Shown here one piece after another: positions 56,601 through 62,600 of a stretch of DNA of 64,000 bases (position 1 is its first letter; every line of letters starts with the position of its first letter). A model generated the notes under the pieces. The model saw nothing but the letters and a program-made list of their open reading frames with translations, was not told the DNA's origin and made no database searches. Source of the stretch: Otis tarda (Eukaryota; Chordata; Aves; Otidiformes; Otididae); NCBI GenBank assembly GCA_026413225.1, contig CM048552.1, positions 191,986,053-192,050,052 of the forward strand. Direction: 5' to 3'. The translations under genes and the position numbers were made by a program.

Positions 56601-59600
56601 CAGCAGAAATGGGTTATTTCTGGAACTGTTTTCCATCTAAAATCTCTTTGAAACAAAAAGCAAGCATTAAATTCACTTTTATATTCTTGTTCAGGTATTG
56701 ACTTTAAGTAGTCTTAGCAGTAGTTCTCACCTTATTGTAAAGAACAGAGCAAGTCAATAGTAAGACAACTGCTACCCCTGTTCAGCTGAACAGGGAAGGC
56801 AGATGAGAGCAGCATAATTGTGAAAATTAACAATCAGGGACCATGGCAACAACAACAAAAAAAAAATGAAAACACTGCTGCATTTCAGCATAACTGTGAA
56901 GCTTAGATTTCAGTGAAACTGTTGCTGATATGAGGTCATTCAACAGCATCTTACACGCAAAATAAGTTACACAAAACAGACTTTTAATCTCATTTATTTT
57001 CCTTTTGTCAGTAAATCCTTCTGGTATAGGATTTCAAATCTCACATGCAAGGTCCACATTAAGAGTTAGTTCTGATACTGAGTAAATGGAAGAGGGGAAA
57101 AAAAAGAATACAACAAATTTCACAGGCAGGTGAAACTACATAGTAAGTACATTTTATTTGCGAGACTGTATGTCTAACAAATAAGGGATGTTTTTACAAC
57201 ATATCACCTATTCCTAAACGTAGGCAAACTAGTTCCCAAGATACTTTTTTCCCCCAACTTTTAGTTGTAATCTACAGTATTCTACAGACCAGGAAGTTTT
57301 ATGGAATTACATTGAAGTTTGAAATATTAAGGAATTATCAGTAAAAATGACAAAGAGAATCCTTCACTGTACAGTGAAGGTAACACTTATTTTCTTCAGA
57401 AATTGTTCTGAGGTGGATGAAAGAAAAAAAAAATTACATATTTCATTGCTGTGTAATAGCTGTTGTTAAAGAACTCTGAAATATTCATAAGTAAAATGAA
57501 AATTGGAACCTGAAATAAAATACAAGCTTACAGCAACATTGTCAAAAGCATAGAGACCCATTATCTTCCCAGGAAGGAAGCTGCTCTTTTGCCAACTGAC
57601 TTTTGACAGATCAACTTCAGTGACATAACTTATGAAGTCTGCAAAACTTCAAAAATGCATGTAAATAGTATCAATTATGGGCTACAACTATCGAATTATA
57701 TTCTGAGAAAATATTTTAATAGGAACACAACCACACTTTATGAGCTTTCACTGAAAAGCATTCAAATTTAAAAAGAACAGTGTTTAGCCACTGCCATTGC
57801 TAGAATTGTCTTTTATAGAACTCCCTTTATAACACAAAAAAGCGAAAGTAGACAAGCCTAAAAATTACAAACACAAAACCAATATTAAATCAACTCAGAA
57901 AGGAAGCTCATCTTAGAAGAAAAAGAAGTCTTCTTACCGAAGTACTTAACGTTAAGCAAATGAAGACCTACAGTGGGCCTTTTTCATCAGATTCATATCA
58001 GGAAAGAGCCACCAAAAGGTAGTGTTGCAAGACACTAGCATTTTCTTATAAAAGTCTTAGAATTATTATGGAGCACATAGGAAGAACTTTAAGATAGAGG
58101 TCAAAGTCTTGTTCGGACACATCTAATTTCTTTGCATTTTACTGCAGATGAAATCTGCATATAGATCTCAAATAAGGTTCAAACAAGCCACATTAGCTTT
58201 GGAGGTAACAAAATTACAATTTATTACAATAACCTTGGCTAATACATGTAAGTGCATTTCCAGGAGGAGTATCCTTCAACTTTTCAGAGTACATTTCTGT
58301 TCTGCAGTCAACTAGGTACTATGAAAGAAAATAAGATTTTGAGTTCTAACATATTGGCACAGGGTTTTTTTTGGCATTAAAAAGATGAAATTAATTACCA
58401 AATTTGTGACAATGTCTGAAAACAGTGGCAACCTCAGAAAGATCAGAGTATAAAAAAATACAGCCGGAGATTATGACAAGCAATGTTTTTTTTTTAGTGA
58501 ACGTCCTCTCTGTCTTTTGACATGGATACTTGGCAGATAATTACAGCCATTTAGTATTTCTGCAGAACTTTCTGCCACTTATTAGTGTTGGAAGAACGAC
58601 ATCATTTTGGGGGCTTTTGGCTGTCACAACTGAACAGGTATGTTGAGACAAGAAAGGAAAAAAAAATAGAAATCAAATCTAGTTTACAATATTCAAATAA
58701 TGATGTCGACAGATACAGAACCTCCATATTTGCACCTCTTGAAACTCAGGAAAAAAAAAAATACCAGAACTGTACCATGGAGTTTCTTTGGTTCTGACAG
58801 GTTTGGTCTTTTAATATTAGCTAAGTCTTCAAGTACTGGCTAAAGCTCCCATTAAGACAGACCTTAAGTTGACCAAACTACTAATCATTCAGCCAAACAT
58901 GAAATAACTCAAGTCAGAAGTATTCTTTTAAACTTCTAGTAGTATAACTCCACTGAATAATGACAGACTGAAGAAGATTAAGAAACATTTCTTTTTAAGA
59001 TGATCTGCTGTGGCACTTGATCTACATTATCTTGCATTCACAATATGGAAGCATCAGAACAGCTGCATAGCTGCAGCGAATGAAGCTTATACTCTAATAC
59101 AGACAAAATCAGCATGCACTCACTTCTCCACAGATGAAAAGGCAAGTTTACATATTTTATTTAAATGGATAACACTACTGTAGCAGAAAACAAGAGGGTC
59201 TGTGATTTACGCTTTTGCTCTTCAGAAAAGTAACTCATCTTAAAGGTAAGTTTGATGTCTGTTCTGTCTCAGATTAGGAGAAATTACGATCAACAAAAAT
59301 GGAAAGTTTCTTAACACATTTTCAGTACCCTCTATAGTGCTTACACTGAGGAGAGTCTGAAGAGGGAAAAAGAGTTTCACTAAAGGTCAAAAAAAATTTC
59401 TCTAAGATGAGAAAAACAGTGGACTGGAAAGTTCAAAGATTCATAATCACAGAATAATGCAGGTTGGAAGTGACAACTGTAGGTCATCTGGTTGAGCCAC
59501 CTACTCAAAACAGGGCCAACTTAGATCAGATTTTGCTTCAGGCCTCATCTAGTTGCATCGTAAATATTTACAAGGATGAAGATTTCACAACCACTCCCCA

Positions 59601-62600
59601 TATTTGATCACTCTTACTGAAGTTTTTTTTTTCCTTACTATCTAATCAAAGTTTCCTTGTGGCAACTTCTGTACACTGATTCTTGTCCTATCCCTCCTCA
59701 ACTCTGAGAGTTCTCACAATGCCTACGCTTGCCACAGAGACCAACATCTGCAGAAAAACAAATCAACAGTTAAGCTATAATGATTAGGTGGAGAAATTAG
59801 ACCGAAGTGAAAAAGCACATATGGTAACACCAAGTCATATTCTGAAAGGTTACTAGTTCATTTCAGTTTTGTTTCATGAAGTAAAACAGTTTCTACAGCT
59901 CTGAATGGCTAATGGATATCTGTCTCAAGACTATTATTGCGTTGGACTGTACGCCTCTCCAGGTCACGATTATAAAAATGCACTCTTATCTTACAAGGCA
60001 ATGTTCTAATTATATTAATTAATTATCAAATGGGGGGAGAGGGGGCACAAACAAACCATACAAAGAGCATCACAGAAATAAAAAATCTTGTTAAAAATAG
60101 CTATACATCTGCACTGGGCATAACAGACATGGTTTAGGGTAATGAAGGGCTGCTGGGGTGACCTGTGCAGGAGGTGGTCAGGGACGACCCTGTGTCAGTC
60201 AAACCTGCTTCCAGGCAGCTCCACAACCATCAAACCAACCCACCACCTACCAAAACTTCAAATCAGTCAGGGGAGCCTATGGTGCCTCTAAAAAAAACTT
60301 ATTTAAGAAAGGAGACACTGGAGAAACTATTAATCTAAAGGGACTGTGGTCAGTGGAGGAACCCACGCTGGAGCAGCAGGTAAGAAATGAGAAGCAGCAA
60401 AAGGAAAGAGACCACCATGCCCTGACCCCCATCTCCTGTGCTGCCATCGCCTCATGGAAGGGACTGAGCATAGCATGCAGCGAGGAGCCTGGAGACTGGA
60501 GCAGGGAAGAGGCACATCCAAAGGGGAGACAAAGGCTGTTTCTCTAAGTGTTTATTTGCTTTTGTTTCTCAGTATCAGAATCTGTAATAAAAAGTTAATG
60601 TTAGCTGACGATAAACTAAATTAAGTCAAATTCCCTGACTCAAAACACTTTTGCTGTCCGTGACAGCATCTCAAGACTATCACAAGCCCTCTAAATTCTC
60701 CCATGCAGTCCTGTTACTCAAAAGAAAATGGAAGTGTAGAGAATTAGTACTTAACAGCAAAAGATACAACAAAAGCCACACGGACAAATGCAAACACATC
60801 AACAGCAGACACTCTTTTGAATGTGATGCTTATGCTGGCATTTATCAAAGCCTATATGTTTAAGTCCATATCATATTTGATATTTTACAATTGAGAAAGA
60901 ACTTTCATTACATCTCCTTGAAAACAAAAGGAAAAAAATTGAAATTGCACTTTCAACTGAAATGCAGAAATTATCACCCAAGTAACTCACGTTTTAAATA
61001 CATGTGTATTTAAATTACATCAAAGAATATAAAACAGTAGATGAAAAATATTTCAACCAGTCACCAAAACACAATGAAGTATTGTTATACTAGGAACTAC
61101 TGCACTTAGAATTTAATACAATATTACAATATGTTTTAAATGCACTAAGTCAAAATTATGAGTTTCACTGCAATCAAGACTGAAACAGTAAGGGATGTAC
61201 TTTCATTTGATAAACCTTTTTCTGTCTGCCAAACAGTAGCATTTCTAAGCAGATACATTAGACAATCCAACCACACTTGTAAAAATGCAGTTACTCGCTC
61301 TTCCTGTTCAGGTAATTCCAGCAAATGGATAATTCAGTCATAAAACTTCACTAAATTTACTGTGGTATAGGAGTATATATGGATACAGAAAATAAAAATC
61401 ACATATGCACATACACATACATGAATGTAAACATGGCAGCACTTTCTAATATATATTATTTCTGTTAAAAAAGCACCAGATTAAACTTTTGACATTAAAA
61501 TCAAGTTCTAATCACATTCCAGTTTATATTCAGAATTTTCCCCCCTAAACATGAGTATGTACATACATATAACTAAAACAAATCCAAATTTTACTTTATG
61601 AAAACATCCTAAATCCTCAATAAATGTTCATTTTTTCCTTCGGAGCAAATTTGTAAACAAAGAATTCAATTGTAGTCTGCTATCTTCAATACAACATTTA
61701 AGAATTTTCCAACAGGGAAGAGAAACAAGTAACCTGTTGGGATGAAAACATTCTGATTTCTTGAATGTTACTAATCATACATAAGAGAAGTAGTTAGAGC
61801 GTATAGGTTACTCTTAGTTACTCAATTTGGCAGTCAAAATAATATGCTGGTTTTTCCCTCTTTCAAGAGCCAGAACAATCCTGGCAAGATGTAACTCAAG
61901 CACTGGGAGAAAATATTTTAGCACCACGTGACTGACAAAATGTTTTAAAAATTTCTAAACACCCCTACCTCTTCACTTTTACTGACAAAATGTATACACA
62001 TTTCCTACCGTAAGTGTAGTCTAGTGGAATCAGTTAACTTTCACAATATTTTCTACTTGTTATTAAAAAATAAGCTTGCGATCATCAAACAAATGGAATA
62101 AAAAATAGCTTATTCTTTTAAGTAAAACTGCATATTTACTGTAGAATAAAGATAAACTGAACTCACTTTGGGTTGTTTTATTAGGTCAACTAAATCCTTT
62201 ACTTGATGTCGTAGCAGATTTTGACACTTCCACATTTCATTTAATGCTCTAAAAAATAAAAAAAAGAGTTGTCAAAGTCATCTAATCAATAAATAACACA
62301 GTTGTCCAGTAAGAAGATTTAAATTCAACTTCAGACTCAGGGATGTGTGTATCTGAAATTTCATTGCTGTGTGAGCAAAGGCTAAATGGTTCCTAATGGC
62401 ATGATATGGAAAATTTAATTAGTCATATTAGACTGGAACAAAGTGAAATTTTGAAACAAGTTTCATTTCAGATGCTTAATTATACTGCCTTTAAAAGAAG
62501 TAGGAAGTAACTGATGTCTAGCCCATAAAGAACTCATTTGTACAAGCCTGAAATCACTCTTTTAAAAAAATTCCAAGAAGCAGCCTAAAGCAGATGTTTA

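Larger units (their letters stand above)
56362..62166 (-). other. PDS5B intron with old CR1 and LTR-like remnants
   Basis: Intron of 5.8 kb. It contains a degraded minus-strand CR1 3' end at about 59441-59712 and an LTR-like stretch at about 60130-60660, both listed separately. The rest is AT-rich DNA with no gene I can recognise. Confidence 0.8.

Noticed and set aside
60158..60547. 129-codon open frame
   Set aside because: No recognisable domain; it lies in LTR-like DNA and probably reflects GC-rich composition.
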